Assembly: GCF_029168945.1 (NCBI RefSeq)
Contig: NC_083607.1
Coordinates: 12,232,001 to 12,296,000 of the forward strand
DNA from: Cannabis sativa
Taxonomy: Eukaryota; Streptophyta; Magnoliopsida; Rosales; Cannabaceae
Direction: 5' to 3'
DNA: 64,000 bases
Below are positions 43,709 to 55,158 of the stretch, in pieces. The translations under genes and the position numbers were made by a program. How positions within the stretch are numbered: the first letter of the stretch is position 1; each line of letters starts with the position of its first letter. The notes under the pieces were generated by a model. That model was not told where the DNA came from and did not search any database. It saw only the letters and a program-made list of their open reading frames with translations.

Positions 43709-46700
43709 ATGGTATCAGAAGAATTTCGGCCCCAAGCTTCCGTGGCCAGGCCAACTACTCGATCTCAGGATGGCACTACACCATCGACGATCGACAATCC
43801 TGGAGCAGAGGTCAATTCCGACCCTATCCCTGCTCCTCCTCCCTCAGCTGCTCATCGACGCATTCCACCAGCACGCGTTCAACATCAGAACTCGACTCCT
43901 GGTTTTCAAGAAAATTCTGCCATTGTTGATGACGATTCCACTCAGGCGCCTCAATCTCGTTTGGTTGTTGATGATCCCTCCAGTCCTTTCTTCCTCAGCA
44001 CAGGTGATCACCCTGGCTTGATTCTTGTAACCACGGTCCTTACTGGAACCAACTACCAACCATGGAAAAGGGGCATCACGATGGCACTCACGGCCAAGAA
44101 CAAAATTGCGTTCATCAATGGATCCATTCCTCGGCCAGAACCTGGTATTCCTACACTCAATTCTTGGTTAAGATGCAATAACATGGTGATGTCTTGGTTA
44201 GTCAATTTGGTTTCCTCTGAGATTGCACAAAGTATCATGTACTTTGATTTAGCCACTGATATGTGGAACGACCTTGCTGAGCATTTGAATGAAGGCAATG
44301 GCCCTCGCATATTTCATTTACAGACCCAGCTCACTCGACTTCAGCAGGGTGACTGCTCTGTCTCCACCTATTTCACAAAAATGAAATCCCTATGGGATGA
44401 GTTGAAAGAATTTCAACCTATAACATCTTGCACTTGTGGTGCAATGAAAATTTTCTTGGATTACTACAACCGAAACCAAGTACTTCAATTCTTGACTGGT
44501 TTGAATGAATCTATGCCTCGGTTCGAGCTCAAATCTTGCTTAGCGAACCAATTCCCAACTTGTCCCGTGTTTTTGCTATGATCGTTCAAGAAGAACGTCA
44601 AAGATCACTAGGAACATCTGAATCAATTCCTTTGGTTGTTGCATCAAGCTCCACCAATCCACCAAGAGCCAAGAAACCTAGGCCCTCTTGCTCAAATTGT
44701 GGAAAACCCGGCCACCTCGTTGACAAATGCTACTTCCTTCACGGATTCCCTCCTGGTTATGGGGACAAACGCAAACAAGAAAAAGGAAAAGCAAAAGCCA
44801 ACATTGCAGCCACAAACAACTCGAAGATTGACATTGATAACAGCTCGGTTCAAGCTGATCTTTCATCTCAATGTCAACATCTCATTTCCTTGTTGATCCA
44901 ACAACTCAGCAACAACATCTCCACTGATCCTGCTGCTACAACCCCTGCTGCCTCGAATTTAGCAGGTAACAATTCCCTCTCAACTTATTGGATTGTGGAT
45001 AGTGGTGCAACCCACCACATGTGTTGCAATATCAATTGTTTTTCATCATTTTCTAACATACCTTTCCCCAAATATGTTTCTTTACCAACTGGGCAAAACA
45101 TTCCTGTTGAAAATATTGGGACTGTGCAAATAAACCCTCATCTTTTACTGCAGAATGTTCTCTATGTCCCACGGCGTGAACTTAATCTTTTTTCAATATC
45201 CGATTTCATGCTTCAATCTCCTAATTCAATCTTGTTTCAACAAAATCCTTGTATTATTCAGGATCCTTCTCTGAATATGGTGATTGGGACAGCTAAACAA
45301 TGTGGAAAATTGTACTTGCTTCATCAAGACAACTTCACTACAGCAGCTGCCATTTCCCTTCCTACTGCTGGTTTTTCTTTCAATAAAAACAATGTAACTC
45401 AATGGCATAATCGCCTTGGACATCCATCCATGTGTATTTTAAATTTTTTCAATCAAGACAACAATTCTCTACACATTAATTCCCAATTACATTGTCATAT
45501 TTGTCATTTAGCCAAGCAAAAAAGGTCGCCTTTTATTTCCAATCACAATTTCTCTAACAACATATTTGATTTGGTTCATATGGATATTTGGGGCCCTTTT
45601 CACATCACTAGTGTGGAAGGTTTTAAATACTTCCTTACTATTGTTGATGATAAATCAAGATTCACTTGGATTTACATGCTTAAAAACAAATCTGATGTTC
45701 AAAGCATCATTCCCAATTTCTTTAATATGGTTTGTACTCAATTCTCCTTGTCCATTAAAGCAATTCGCTCCGACAATGCAAAAGAATTGAAATTACAATC
45801 ATTTTTTGCCTCAAAAGGCATCATTAATTACCACTCTTGTGTGGAAAGACCACAACAAAATTCAGTTGTGGACCGAAAACACCAACATATTCTAAATATA
45901 GCCAGAGCACTAGCGTTTCAATCCAATTTACCCTTGGTTTATTGGTCATACCTAGTTCAAACGGCTACCTATCTCATGAATAGAACACCCTCTAAATTGT
46001 TCAAAGGTTTAACATCCTACCAAGTTCTACATGGTACACCTCCCAAATATGATCATTTGCGAAGTTTCGGGTGTCTAACCTATGGCTCCACTCTTACTTC
46101 AAAAAGACATAAATTTATACCTAGGAGTAGGGCATCTATTTTTATTGGTTATCCTCATGGCATGAAAGCCTATACCCTACTTGACAATGAAACAAAACAA
46201 GTTTACACTTCACGGGATGTTATCTTTCATGAAAACATTTTTCCTTCGTTTTCACAAACTTCACCATCCAATATACAAAACTTGTTTCCTGATGTCATTC
46301 TTCCTACGTGCAAACCAGTAGAACAACAACATCAGGGTTGTATACCAACAACTAATTCCTCTCCTTCATCTGGTTTTCCACCAGCATCAAACACAAATCA
46401 CACTGGCTCAGGTACACTTTTTTCTGCACCAGAAAATAACACTTCTACACCAGAAAATACCATTTCTGCACCAGAACATAACATTTCGGCACCAGAAAAA
46501 AGCATCCACCCGTGCCCCAAACCTGGCAGGTTATTCACCCCTGCACCAGCAAAAAAATCTCAAATTAATGCTTCCAAAACAGAAGCAACTTCACCCAATT
46601 CTTCACAACCTGGCAGCCCTCATGCACCAGTTTCTAAAAATTCTCCTCAACCTAGGACTATAGCTCCTAATTCTGCCGCTACTTCACCAGGTTGTCAACA

Positions 46701-48473
46701 AAAAATTGCCTCATCAGCAGCTCCAATGCCCTTAAAAACTACTAAATTGGGCAGGACCTTGCAAAAACCAAAGCATCTCACAGATTATGTCTGCAATGCT
46801 GCATCTACAGCACATCCAATTGAGCCTTTTCTTTCATATATTAAGTTACATCCTCAATTTAGAGCTACTGTTCTTGCAGCATACTCTGAAATTGAACCCC
46901 AAAGCTATGTTGAAGCTTCTCAATTTCGCCATTGGCTTCTTGCCATGGATAAAGAAACTACCGCCCTCGAAAATAACAAAACATGGATCATCACTAAGCT
47001 TCCACCTAGTCACAAGGTCATTGGTTGCAAATGGGTGTACAAAGTTAAGTATAACGAAAGTGGGGCTGTTGAACGCTTCAAAGCTCGTCTAGTGGCCAAA
47101 GGCTACACTCAACGTCATGGAATTGACTATTCACAAACTTATGCTCCTGTAGCTAAGTTCAACACTCTTAAAATCTTTCTAGCTCTAGCAGCTATGAACA
47201 ATTGGAATGTGCATCAATTGGACATCAATAATGCCTTTTTCCATGGAGATCTCCATGAAGAAGTCTACATGAAAATTCCCCCCGGATATGAAGCACCTCC
47301 TAACTCAGTGTGCAAACTCAACAAAAGCATTTATGGCCTTAAACAAGCCTCAAGACAATGGTTTAGTAAACTTAGTCATACACTCATTTCGGATGGCTTC
47401 AACCAATCTCTCTCCGACAATTCCTTGTTCATTAAAAGAACAAAAGACATCTTCCTAGCTATCCTAATCTATGTGGATGACATCATTGTTGCAAGCAACA
47501 ATAATCAAGCCATATCACACTTCAAAACATACCTGCATGACAAATTCTAACTTAAAGATCTTGGAACCATTCGGTTTTTCCTTGGTCTTGAGGTCGGTCG
47601 CTCAAAGAAAGGTATTTCGGTCTCTCAAAGACCCTTTACACTCCAATTACTAAAAGACACCGGCTACATAGGTGCTAAACCCGTATGTACTTCCATGGAG
47701 ACCAACCTAAAGCTAAGCAAAGATAAAGCGAACCTCCTACCCGATCCCACGGCTTATAGAAGCCTCATTGGCAAGTTAATATACTTGACCATTACACGGC
47801 CTGACATTACCTATGCCGTGAACCATCTAAGCCAATTTCTCACTTGTCCTCGGGCTCCACATCTCCATGCTGCACATCGTATACTGCAGTTTCTAAAATC
47901 AACACCGGGACAAGGCCTTTTCTTTCCCTCTGACACTACAGCCACTATATCTGCTTATGCTGAAACAAGCCTATCCCCACAAAATGTCCAAGTCTCTTTC
48001 TTTTCGGATGCTGATTGGGGGGCTTGCCAAGACACTAGGAGATCCATTTCGGGCTATTTGCCCTATTCCTTGGAAACTCCCTTGTCTCATGGAAGTCAAA
48101 AAAACAACAAACTGTTTCACAATCTTCTGCTGAAGCAGAATATCGAGCCATGGCCAATGCTACATCCGAACTCACATGAATCCTCGCCCTACTCAAGGAT
48201 TTTGGCATCAATTCTACTACCCCAGCACTTCTCTATTGCGACAACACCGCTGCAATCCACATAAGTGAAAATCCAGTCTATCATGAACGCACAAAGCATG
48301 TGGAAATTGACTGCCATTTCATCCGAGAGAAAGCCCAACAAGGCTCGATCAAGCTACTTCATGTCTCCTCACAAAACAACCTTGCCGACATATTTACCAA
48401 AGCCCTCCTTCCCACTCACTTCTCCACAATAGTATCCAAGATGGGCTTGATCAACATCTACACTCCATCTTGA
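43709..48473 (+). pseudogene. Copia-2 unit B Gag-Pol (disabled by four lesions)
   Basis: About 97-98% alike to unit A by eye, with the same domain order including the Glu-to-Asp change in integrase (codon 45871-45873). Lesions: a one-base deletion near 44511 in gag; TAA at 47548-47550 just after the YVDD region (AAA in unit A); a two-base gain near 48059-48064 in RNase H; and TGA at 48177-48179 in the codon that is TAG in unit A. The longest surviving piece (44536-47550) spans zinc knuckle to RT. The frame ends with TGA at 48471-48473. Confidence 0.9.
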
Positions 48474-48478
48474 GGGGA

Positions 48479-48688
48479 GCTTTTAGGATTAGCTTTGGAT
48501 AAGATTGGTTAAGGATAGTTTTGTTACTAAGTTTGTTATTTACAGCTGTTAACTTTCTGTTACAGCACGTAGTTAGTTTCCCTAACCGCCTCTCTCTTGT
48601 AATGAGCTATTTAAGCTCCAAACCTATTGTAAAATTAGATACAAGATAATACACTCTGATTTTCCTATTTTCTCTCTGTATTTTCTGA
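48479..48688 (+). repeat. Copia-2 LTR 3
   Basis: About 210 bp, preceded by GAGGGGAGCT. The terminal CTCA is changed to CTGA. Followed by the duplicated TACGT. Confidence 0.88.
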
Positions 48689-48693
48689 TACGT

Positions 48694-49416
48694 TATGTTG
48701 AAAATAAAAATGCTCAATTGTCATTTTTGTTTTTTCATTTTCTTGGTTACCTTTTCTCCCATATTCTAGATGTTGTCTTTTTCTTCATTTTAAATTGAAA
48801 ACGTTTTTTGACTTTTTAAAATCTTAACTGTGGTTGGATAATTTCATCTAAAAACTATATGACATTTTATAATAATTTTGTAATTTTTTTTGAATTTTAC
48901 GGTGCAAATAATAAATTTTTTGTAGAATTTCTATTTTAATTTTGAGCATAAAAGAATTAAATTATTTGATAAATCAAAAAAAAAATTAATTATTCTGCCC
49001 AAATTAACAAATTGAATTTTTTTTTTAAAAAAATAATAAAAAGTAATTATTTATATAAAAATTTGAATTAAAACAATTAAATATTATTTTTTTTAGAAAA
49101 ATATTTAATGTTGTGGCATTCTTTGTGTGTCACTATATCTCCAAATATATTAATAAAAAATTAAATAAAAGAAAGAAAAGGATATAGTGACACTTTATTT
49201 GTGTTGTTGTTATCTTTTTAGTCTGATAAAATTTGACTTTATACGCCTATAGTAACGTGTAGAAAATGAATGTAAAAGGGTTCGGTGACACATGTGAAAT
49301 GTCACTAAAAACTGTCTTTCCAGTCACTTTCATTAGTGACGCACGTTGAAGTGTCACTATAAAGTTTTAGAGTTACTGATTAGTGTGTGTCACTAAAATC
49401 TATTTTTCTAGTAGTG
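48694..49416. other. CACTA-B right part
   Basis: AT-rich, no gene. GTGTCACTA-type subterminal repeats from about 49120, ending in the terminus TTTTTCTAGTAGTG. Confidence 0.6.
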
Positions 49417-50222
49417 GTTATGATTTATCCATTGTTTGATTCTAAATAATTAAAGATCATCTATAGATGATTTACATCGATTAGGGACAAATTTACCATT
49501 CTACCCCTCAATATATTTTATCCTTAAAACACTTAGCTTCCTATAAATGATATTTCAGTAAACTAATATAATTACTAAAATAAGAGCTTTTCCATTTATC
49601 TTTATTAAGCAAAGCTCAAAGGAAATCATCATTTCACTTCTATATAGTTATAAAAGCTATAGATTCCATATCTATGATTAACGCTCCCCCTCAATTGTAC
49701 TATCATGTTCCCAAGATGAAAGTATTGGGAAGATTCATTTGGTCAACTTTAACAAACAAGTCAAAGAACACAAATAATACAATTATGCTAGAACCTAAAA
49801 ATCTTAGTATTAAGATCTATTGACCTAAGATCAATTAAGTGTTATTGACTTAGAAAGATAACGGTAAGCTTAGATGTCTTTTCCACTTTCAATATCAGTC
49901 ACGTCTGATGTATACTGCATACATCTGATACTAGTATACTTTGTTAATGCCATAGAAAGGACATTCCACTTATACAAGTGTAGGTAAACTTTATCGCTGA
50001 TTATTATGTCAGTGTAAATCTAGTGTACTGATAAATCATGGGACTTAACTATATGACATCACTATAATTGTGAATAACTATATGTTCTGGATTTAACCAG
50101 AAATTGTATATTAAAACCATAAATATGAAAACTACATGTAAACTTAAATGACTTCTAATCTTCTATTGAGAGCAAATAATATTATATTGAAATGAGTTTT
50201 ATTTAGGGCATAAAATCTCAAT
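49417..50222 (-). repeat. Old copia remnant: right half of the LTR
   Basis: Continues 37060-37469. Recognisable landmarks of the family LTR are ATTTTATCCTTAAAACACTTA, AAGCTATAGATTCCATAT and TTTATTTAGGGCATAAAA at the end. Heavily diverged from E3 and hence older. Confidence 0.75.
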
Positions 50223-50741
50223 TAACTCTCACTTGCACTAACATAAAACTAGAAGTGCATTTCAACTAATCTACTGTCTTTACATTCATATCAAGTGTAG
50301 TGTATTTAACTATACCCAAATAACAGGAGTTGGAAGGTTGTAACTAGAAATAACTTTGTTCACCACTACTTCCTTTTGTATTCATAAAAGATTAAAGATC
50401 ATCATTTTTTATATGTATTACTCCTCTAGGGACACTTAATTCTTTGCTGCTTGATAAGTGTATCTAAATGTATAGAAGACACAACTCTAATTCTATCCAA
50501 AATGGAATAGAGATAAATTAGTCATGAACATTCTTCAGTTTGAATAACTTTCTAGTGTCTCTTAAAAGTAGTAACTCAGATATTTACCTTCACTAGTTGA
50601 ACTAAATTACTATAGATGGGTTTGTACCCACTTCCAGATTTATTCTTTCACCCCTAGAGTAATCACCATCTCATACATTAATTTCTGAGTTGGTGTAGAT
50701 ATAAGGATTCCAAATACAACCCTATCTTCTAACATATATAG
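50223..50741 (-). pseudogene. Old copia remnant: 3' internal region
   Basis: Begins with the diverged polypurine tract (AACTCTCACTTGCAC). Aligns to the end of the inner and outer internal regions, including ATCAAGTGTAGTGTATT and the CACCCCTAGAGTAATCACC stretch (inverse of the GTGATTACTCTGGGGGTGG seen there). No open frame. Interrupted by E3 at 50742. Confidence 0.65.
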
Positions 50742-52620
50742 TGTTGGAAGTTATTTTACCAGGATCTTAGATCTACTCACAAGTATGTTGATTTAACAAC
50801 CTAAATATGAACTTCTAAAACGATAGGAAATTAAACACATAAGAGTATCAGAAATCTTACAGTGATTGCAGCGGAATATATGTCTCCTCCCACTCAGATC
50901 TCTAACCCTTGATTCCTTTCTGTAGCAGAGTATAATCAAGATCTGAGCCCGATAGTCCTTCTTTGTTGTTTCTGAATTCTACACAGCCTTCCTCACTATG
51001 ATTGAGGTACTACTTGATGTGTGTGGGCACTACTCTAGCACTTATACATTTCGAAACAGTGAAGGAAGAGAGAGAGAGAGGGTGGCGGCTCAGAGAGAAT
51101 TTTCTGAGAGAAAATTCTTTCAGAATAATGTTGTGAAAAGGTTGTACAGTTGTATGTAACTCTGAAGCCTTTGCCTTCTATTTATAGAAGACCACCCAGG
51201 GCTATGATTGACATTTGCAATTGAAAAAATCAAAGAGAAAAGGAAGCTAAGTGGCCGGCCTAGGCATTGTGGAAACAAGGCTTGCCACTTTTCCAACTTT
51301 CCTTTTCCTACATTGATAGTTTCCTGTTTTGTCAAAAACTGCCAATTCCTTTGTTCAACCACATAAATGTCAAATCTAATTATTTAATAATTAAAATTAA
51401 TTATCAAATAATATATTTTCATTTATTTTATTAATAATGAAACTAATTAAAGTTTCCTTATTAATAAATATGCCCTTCAAAATCTCTATTTACTGTTTTG
51501 CCCTTAATAAGTGATAAATTCTCAAATAGACAAGTCTATCTTGAGATTTTTTAATTGATTAATTAAAATTAATTAAATGAGTCTTACAAGTAATATCATC
51601 TCAACTAGTGAGGGGACCATGGGTCTATATATCCGAGCTTCCAATAAGCAGATCTAGAATTTACCACTTAAATTCACTAACTTATTAATTCTTCGTTGAA
51701 TCCACACATACAACTCAGAATCGCACTCTTAGTTTATAGAATGCTCTATATGTTCCACCATATAGACACATCATTAGTTATCCATTGTTATAATCCTAAT
51801 GTGATCAATGATCCTCTATATGGATGATTTACACTGTAAAGGGACTAAATTACCGTAACACCCTACAATGTATTTTATCCTTAAAACACTTAACCCTGTA
51901 TAAATGATATTTCAACTAAGTGAAATGAGTACTCAATCATTTATTTCGTTTGGTTAAGCTCGAAGGAAATCACCCTTTGCTTACTATTCGCCAGATAGAA
52001 GCTATAGATTCCATATTTATGTTAGCGCTCCCACCCAATCGCACTACCGTGTTCCCAAAATGTATGTATTGCCCAGACTAAAGATTAGGCTTAACTAACA
52101 AATCAAAGAACACAAATAATACTCTTGAAATTGAGCCTAGCCATATCAGGATTTCGATCATGTGATCTAGGATCAACTTATGATATTGAATTGAATAGAT
52201 ATTTACGGTAAGTTTCAAAAATCTAATTCAAAGTTCAATATCAGTCCATTCCAATGCATACTCCATGCATCCAACCTGAGCTTTACTTGAACCTATATTC
52301 TGGAAAGAACATAACATTTCTCCAAATGTAAGTAAACTCTGTTGTAGATTGTCATATCAGTAAAACCCAGTGTTCTGATAAATCTAGGAATACTTTATTC
52401 ACATAGTCATGTTTACTTTCCACTGTGTTGACAACACAATAAACATGATCAAGTATGTGAAAAAGGGTTTGGATGAATTTATAAATCAAATAGACAAGTA
52501 ATTGATTAAGTGAACCAAAACATACACAAGTGAATGAAAAATTACTTCTGTTACTTTATTGATATTGAATAATCTGGATTACATTGAAACAGAGTTTTAT
52601 TTAGGGCATAAAACCCAACA
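50742..52620 (-). repeat. E3 3' LTR (1879 bp)
   Basis: Plus strand TGTTGGAAGTT to AAAACCCAACA. The polypurine tract (inverse of AACTCCCACTTGCAC) is at 52621-52635. Confidence 0.93.
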
Positions 52621-52649
52621 AACTCCCACTTGCACTAATATAAAACAAA

Positions 52650-53186
52650 TCAGTACATTTCAATTAATCCTAAATTCTGACGGTGCTTTTCGAATGAAGT
52701 TACTGCCAAGACTTTGGTGAATTGATCAGTTAAGTTATCCTGCGTATCCACTTTCTCCACCAGTACATCCCCTCTTGCCACATATTCTCTGATAATATGA
52801 TACTTTCTTTCTATATGCTTCCTTCTCTTGTGGCTCCGAGGTTCCTTACTGTTGGTTATAGCTCCAGTGTTATCACAAAGCAGGACTAGAGGCCTTTCCA
52901 TTCCAGGAACTACACCGAGACTGGTGAAGAACTTCCTAAGCCAGACAACCTCTTTAGCTGCTTTAGCCGCAGCTATGTATTCTGCCTCCATGGTAGAATC
53001 CGAAATCGCAGTTTGTTTAGCACTTCTCCAAACCACTGCTCCACCCCCAAGAGTAAACACCATCCCAGATGTAGATTTCCTGTCTTCAAGACATCCCTGG
53101 AAATCTGAGTCTGTATAGCCTAAGGGATTTAAAGCACCACCCTTGTAGACTAATACATAATCTCTTGTACTCTTTAAGTATTTCAA
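52650..53186 (-). CDS. E3 pol: RNase H domain
   Basis: 178 codons. TDSDFQG, KSTSGMVF, QTAISDSTMEAEYIAAAKA, LLCDNTGAI and HIERKYHIIREYV give the Asp-Glu-Asp set of copia RNase H, which removes template RNA during DNA synthesis. LTDQFTK and the ending LGLIEMY are typical of the polyprotein C-terminus. It is out of phase with the RT frame: two one-base losses at about 53190-53225 separate them. Not a separate gene in origin. Confidence 0.88.
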   Translation of the reverse strand: MKYLKSTRDYVLVYKGGALNPLGYTDSDFQGCLEDRKSTSGMVFTLGGGAVVWRSAKQTAISDSTMEAEYIAAAKAAKEVVWLRKFFTSLGVVPGMERPLVLLCDNTGAITNSKEPRSHKRRKHIERKYHIIREYVARGDVLVEKVDTQDNLTDQFTKVLAVTSFEKHRQNLGLIEMY

Positions 53187-53193
53187 AATATAC

Positions 53194-55158
53194 TTAACAG
53201 CATTCGAATGTCTGGGTCTGGATTTGGTGATACCTGCTCACGATTCCAACTGCATAGCAGATGTCAGGTCTAGTGCATAGCATAGCATACATTAGACTTC
53301 CAACTGCAGAAGCATAAGGAATTTTTGCCATGTCTTCTATCTCTTGAGGATCAGTAGGACACTGTTCCTTAGATCGACGGATACCATGTCTAGAGGGCAT
53401 GTTTGCCCCATTGGTATTGGTCATGGAAAATCTCTCTAGAACTTTGTCAATGTAAGCTGTTTGAGAGAGAGCAAGGGATCTGTTCTTTCGGTTTCTGACA
53501 ATCTGAATACCAAGAACATAGGCTGCCTCACCCAAGTCTTTCATGTCGAATTGAGTGTCAAGCCATTCCTTGATGTGAGTCATTTTCTTGACATTGTTTC
53601 CAATGATCGAAATGTCATCAACATAAAGGACCAGGAATACTACTACTTGGTTTTCCTTGAGTTGGTAAACACAAGGTTCATCTTCATTCTGATGAAAGCC
53701 GTAGGTTTTGATGATCTCATCAAACCTTTTATTCCATGAGCGAGAAGCTTGCTTAAGTCCATATATGGACCTATTTAATTTGCAAACTTTATTCTCCTGC
53801 CCAGGAAGAACAAAACCTTCTGGTTGCTCCATATAGATGGTTTCTTCAAGAAGCCCATTAAGAAAAGTTGTCTTGATATCCATTTGCCAAATTTCATAAT
53901 CTAAAGCGGCAGCTATGGAGAGAAGAATTCGGATGGATTTGAGCATGGCAACCGGACTAAAAGTTTCCTCATAGTCCACACCTTCTCTTTGGGTATAACC
54001 CTTGGCGACCAGTCTAGCTTTGAAAGTTTCGACTTCGCCTCCAACACCTCTTTTCTTCTTGTAGACCCATTTACATCCAATTGGACGAAAATCATCAGGT
54101 GGTTCTACATATTCCCAGACTTTGTTCTTTTTCATGGAATCCATACCGGCTGACCATCGCTTCCGTTGCGGACTTGACATTGCCTGTTTATAGGTTAATG
54201 GGTCGTCATCAATACCGTCACCAACGACCATATTGATTTCACCATCCAAGCCATAACGAGATGGTTTTGTAGAAACCCTCCCACTACGACGAGGAGCGGT
54301 GACCTTCTGAACAGGAGCTTTAGTAGTAGTTTTCTCAGTTGCTAAAACTGAGGGAGTGGGATGTTCCTCTTCTTCAGTAGAAGAAGATGGTACATTTGAA
54401 GGAACAGTATCTGTGAGCATTTCCTCTAATACAATTTCACTTTTCGGTTTGTTGTCTTTCATATAGTTATCTTCAAGGAAAGTAGCATTTGTAGAAACAA
54501 ACACTTTGTTATCCTTGTGACTATAGAATAGTCCACCCCTAGTCTCTTTAGAATTTCTGAAAAACATGCAAACTTCAGTTCGCGATTCCAATTTGCCTTC
54601 TTTCTTTCTTAAGACGTGAGCAGGGCACCCCCAAATCCTATAATGGCGTAAACTAGGTGTATGATCATTCCATAGTTCGACGGGTGTCTTAGGGACTGCT
54701 TTAGATGGAACAACATTTAAAATGTCGTTTGCCATTTGAATAGCATATCCCCAGAAGGACGTAGACAGAGTTGAATAACTCAGCATAGACCTAACCATTT
54801 CTAAGAGAGTGCGATTTCTTCTTTCTGGAACTCCATTCTGCTGTGGAGTGCTTGGGGCAGTATATTGGGATTCAATTCCAAGTTCAATTAAATGATCTTT
54901 GAACTGCATATCCATATATTCTCCACCCCTATCAGTTCGCAAGATCTTTAATGTTTTACCTAATTGGTTTTGAGCCAAAGCATGAAATTCCTGAAACTTT
55001 TCAAACGTTTCAGATTTCTTTTGCATTAGGTAAAGAAAACTATATCTAGAGAAATCGTCAATGAAAGTGACGAAATACTCATAACCTCCTCTGGCTTTTA
55101 CATTCAGCGGTCCGCAAACATCTGAATGTACTAACCCTAGGGGTTCTTTGGCACGCTC
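53194..55158 (-). CDS. E3 pol: integrase and reverse transcriptase
   Basis: The frame is open from just after the TGA at 55159; its first Met is at 55026. The integrase starts ERAKEPLGLVHSDVCGPL with the first Asp, then FIDDFSRY, LRTDRGGEY (second Asp) and PQQNGVPERRNRT (Glu), so the DDE triad is complete. RT follows with GCKWVYKKK, RLVAKGYTQREGVDYEE, MDIKTTFLNGLLEE, YGLKQASRSWN and YVDD at about residues 468-471 counted from 55026. It ends by frameshift just before the RNase H connection. The most functional-looking pol of its family in the window. Confidence 0.9.
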   Translation of the reverse strand, partial: ERAKEPLGLVHSDVCGPLNVKARGGYEYFVTFIDDFSRYSFLYLMQKKSETFEKFQEFHALAQNQLGKTLKILRTDRGGEYMDMQFKDHLIELGIESQYTAPSTPQQNGVPERRNRTLLEMVRSMLSYSTLSTSFWGYAIQMANDILNVVPSKAVPKTPVELWNDHTPSLRHYRIWGCPAHVLRKKEGKLESRTEVCMFFRNSKETRGGLFYSHKDNKVFVSTNATFLEDNYMKDNKPKSEIVLEEMLTDTVPSNVPSSSTEEEEHPTPSVLATEKTTTKAPVQKVTAPRRSGRVSTKPSRYGLDGEINMVVGDGIDDDPLTYKQAMSSPQRKRWSAGMDSMKKNKVWEYVEPPDDFRPIGCKWVYKKKRGVGGEVETFKARLVAKGYTQREGVDYEETFSPVAMLKSIRILLSIAAALDYEIWQMDIKTTFLNGLLEETIYMEQPEGFVLPGQENKVCKLNRSIYGLKQASRSWNKRFDEIIKTYGFHQNEDEPCVYQLKENQVVVFLVLYVDDISIIGNNVKKMTHIKEWLDTQFDMKDLGEAAYVLGIQIVRNRKNRSLALSQTAYIDKVLERFSMTNTNGANMPSRHGIRRSKEQCPTDPQEIEDMAKIPYASAVGSLMYAMLCTRPDICYAVGIVSRYHQIQTQTFECC

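Larger units (their letters stand above)
38518..48688 (+). mobile_element. Copia-2: tandem LTR-Gag/Pol-LTR-Gag/Pol-LTR element
   Basis: Three LTRs of about 210 bp with two internal regions; the period is 4980 bp. TACGT (up to TACGTTAT) precedes the first LTR (38513-38517) and follows the third (48689-48693), so the tandem behaves as one insertion. Purine-rich tracts (GAGGGGGGCT and GAGGGGAGCT) precede LTRs 2 and 3, and Met-tRNA primer sites follow LTRs 1 and 2. LTRs differ by about three bases per pair, so it is young. Confidence 0.92.
37470..49416. mobile_element. CACTA-like element carrying an EF-hand fragment (CACTA-B), interrupted by copia-2
   Basis: The right end reads TTTTTCTAGTAGTG at 49416, a classic CACTA terminus. 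The left end is CACTCCTA at 37470, apparently with a small deletion. AGTGAC/GTCACT subterminal repeats are frequent at 37480-37730 and 49120-49400. It splits an old copia LTR. Its own sequence is 37470-38517 and 48694-49416; the rest is copia-2. No transposase is visible and the 3 bp duplications do not match, so the left border is uncertain. Confidence 0.6.
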
